The translations under genes and the position numbers were made by a program. Positions 5,429 to 6,497 of a DNA stretch of 6,497 bases are shown piece after piece. Each line of letters begins with the position of its first letter. Within the stretch, counting starts at the first letter, position 1. The notes under the pieces are model-generated. The model was not told where the DNA came from, did not search any database, and saw only the letters and a list, made by a program, of their open reading frames with translations. The DNA is taken from contig JAFYET010000061.1 in NCBI GenBank assembly GCA_017544125.1, forward strand, positions 1-6,497, given 5' to 3'. The stretch is from Ruminococcus sp. Its GTDB lineage: Bacteria; Bacillota; Clostridia; Oscillospirales; Ruminococcaceae.

Positions 5429-6270
5429 ACACTGCATTTCTGCTGATGCTGGGCGTTACCGCCTGCTACACAGTCAGCTCACTTAGCGATAAATACGCAG
5501 CTTCAAAGGCAAAGTTTTCGCCAAATGAGTTCACCTTTCTGATGTGCAGTTCAATGTCCGTATTCCTGCTGTTTTCCCTGCCCTTTCAGGAGATCAGCTT
5601 CGACTTTTCGTTCTATGCTTTCCTCGGCGTGATGCTTACTGCGTTCTGCAAACTGTTCGAGTTTAAAATGTGTTCGGCAGTGCTTAGGGAAATGTCCGCC
5701 TTTGAACTGAAAGCCTGGCTGGGTATAACGCTGTTCGTATCCTATTTCACCGACATTCTTTTCGGGGAGCAGATAAGGGTGCTGAAACTTCTCTGTCTTG
5801 TCTTTACAGCTGCCGGACTTGTTATGATAGTTCACTCGGACAAAAAGGAAAAGGTGAACTACAAAAGGATAATAATACCTCTCCAGCTCTATATGGCAGC
5901 GAAATACGGCTACGGACTCATCATCAGGAGCTTTTCCTCTCACGCCTCCTCTATGATGCTGCTTCTGCCCTCGCTTGTCATCGTCAGCCTTATTACCCTT
6001 CCGCTGGTGGATCTGAAAGTATATAATGAAAGATCAAAGGGCACTGCCAACGTCGTTGCTGCAAGAATACCGAATGCTGTGGGAATGGTAATGGAAACCG
6101 CTGTTATCTGCATAAGCCTTGCAAGCTACTCGCTGATACAGCCGCTTATTCTGGTAAGCCTGTTCTTCATCGGGCTTGCAAGGAGCGACTACGCTTCAAA
6201 AATGAACATCATCGGCAGCGTGATCTGTATGCTCGGGGCGATAGGATTTCAGCTTTCAGGACTTATCTGA
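5425..6270 (+). CDS. EamA-like drug/metabolite transporter (DMT) family membrane protein, 281 aa
   Basis: Integral membrane permease. About ten hydrophobic helices are visible in two sets of five separated by a charged central loop (around residues 133-148, SDKKEKVNYKR), the architecture of two-EamA-domain transporters, which normally have 280-310 residues. The first helix ends in a short charged segment (SDKYAASKAKFSPNEFTF), where family members often have a conserved loop; the last helix ends near the C-terminus. There is no signal peptide apart from the first helix. As the third gene, coupled by GTGA overlap to the oxidoreductase, it probably carries the pathway substrate or product across the membrane; direction and substrate cannot be told. 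The family match rests on topology and general sequence feel rather than a strong motif, so another small ten-helix permease family is possible. Confidence 0.8.
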   Translation: MNTAFLLMLGVTACYTVSSLSDKYAASKAKFSPNEFTFLMCSSMSVFLLFSLPFQEISFDFSFYAFLGVMLTAFCKLFEFKMCSAVLREMSAFELKAWLGITLFVSYFTDILFGEQIRVLKLLCLVFTAAGLVMIVHSDKKEKVNYKRIIIPLQLYMAAKYGYGLIIRSFSSHASSMMLLLPSLVIVSLITLPLVDLKVYNERSKGTANVVAARIPNAVGMVMETAVICISLASYSLIQPLILVSLFFIGLARSDYASKMNIIGSVICMLGAIGFQLSGLI

Positions 6271-6300
6271 GCTCATTAAGACCGGCAGCTCCGGAGTACT

Positions 6301-6334
6301 AAGGCAACACCGTAACTTACTGCGGTATTGCCTT
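6301..6334. terminator. Hairpin terminator between the operon and the convergent gene
   Basis: A 12-bp stem (6301-6312 with 6323-6334, a single C-A mismatch) encloses a 10-base loop. The downstream plus-strand sequence is TTTGTTGC counted from 6333, so the T-tract is poor; the minus strand has none. It sits 30 bases after the transporter stop and 45 bases past the end of the convergent gene, a natural place for a shared terminator. Confidence 0.6.
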
Positions 6335-6379
6335 TGTTGCTCATACACACTCTGCAAAAACATCAAACCTGCCTGCTCA

Positions 6380-6497
6380 CTACCCCCTCTTCTTCCTGAT
6401 AAGCACCACACCTACAACTGCTACAACAGCTGCGGCGGCTATGCCTGCGATAACGGGAATGAGAATTTTTCTTTGACTGCTCTCGGTGCTTTGTACC
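6380..6497 (-). CDS. C-terminal membrane anchor of a surface protein (5'-truncated by the window)
   Basis: Read on the minus strand, the frame is open from the window edge to a TAG at 6382-6380, giving 38 residues. These are a polar stretch (QSTESSQRK), a single hydrophobic helix of about 22 residues rich in Ala, Val and Ile, then the positive tail RKKRG. This is a typical C-terminal stop-transfer anchor of an exported protein. No LPxTG motif occurs in the visible part, though one could lie just upstream of the polar stretch, outside the window. The rest of the protein is not seen, so its function is unknown. Confidence 0.75.
   Translation of the reverse strand, partial: VQSTESSQRKILIPVIAGIAAAAVVAVVGVVLIRKKRG

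Noticed and set aside
1..6497. CRISPR array, tRNA, rRNA or insertion sequence
   Set aside because: No regular repeat-spacer pattern, no tRNA-like cloverleaf, no transposase frame and no terminal inverted repeats were seen.

Overview
The window looks like chromosomal DNA from a low-to-moderate GC gut or rumen Clostridia, most like Ruminococcus. This rests on strong AGGAGG-type ribosome binding sites, a C-terminal domain fragment of a kind I associate with Ruminococcus surface proteins, a seven-helix GGDEF protein, and a compact AraC-controlled sugar operon. The genus is an inference from memory of protein style, not from any search.

Left part (1-1064): the 3' end of an unidentified, perhaps NUDIX-like gene; a complete NUDIX hydrolase whose codon use differs from the genes to its right; then a short ORF that reads as the orphaned end of an extracellular-protein domain. 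A hairpin with T-rich flanks on both strands closes this part.

Middle (1191-2498): a good extended -10 promoter, a short leader, a membrane-anchored diguanylate cyclase (GGDEF intact, inhibitory I-site absent) and a strong intrinsic terminator.

Right part (2508-6334): an AraC/XylS-family regulator on the minus strand, divergent from a three-gene plus-strand operon: a sugar phosphate isomerase/epimerase-type TIM barrel, a Gfo/Idh/MocA NAD(P)-dependent oxidoreductase and an EamA-type (DMT) transporter. Spacing is tight: 4 nt between the first two genes and a GTGA stop/start overlap between the last two. The divergent intergenic region carries two 16-bp direct repeats (13/16 identical) offset by exactly 21 bp. 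They abut the -35 of the operon promoter and cover the -35 of the regulator's own promoter, which is the layout of an AraC-type activator that also represses itself. The simplest reading is a substrate-induced cassette in which the transporter moves a sugar, sugar acid or glycoside, the oxidoreductase oxidises it and the TIM barrel isomerises, epimerises or eliminates the keto intermediate. The substrate cannot be read from the sequence. The operon ends at a hairpin, beyond which a minus-strand gene enters with only its C-terminal membrane anchor visible.
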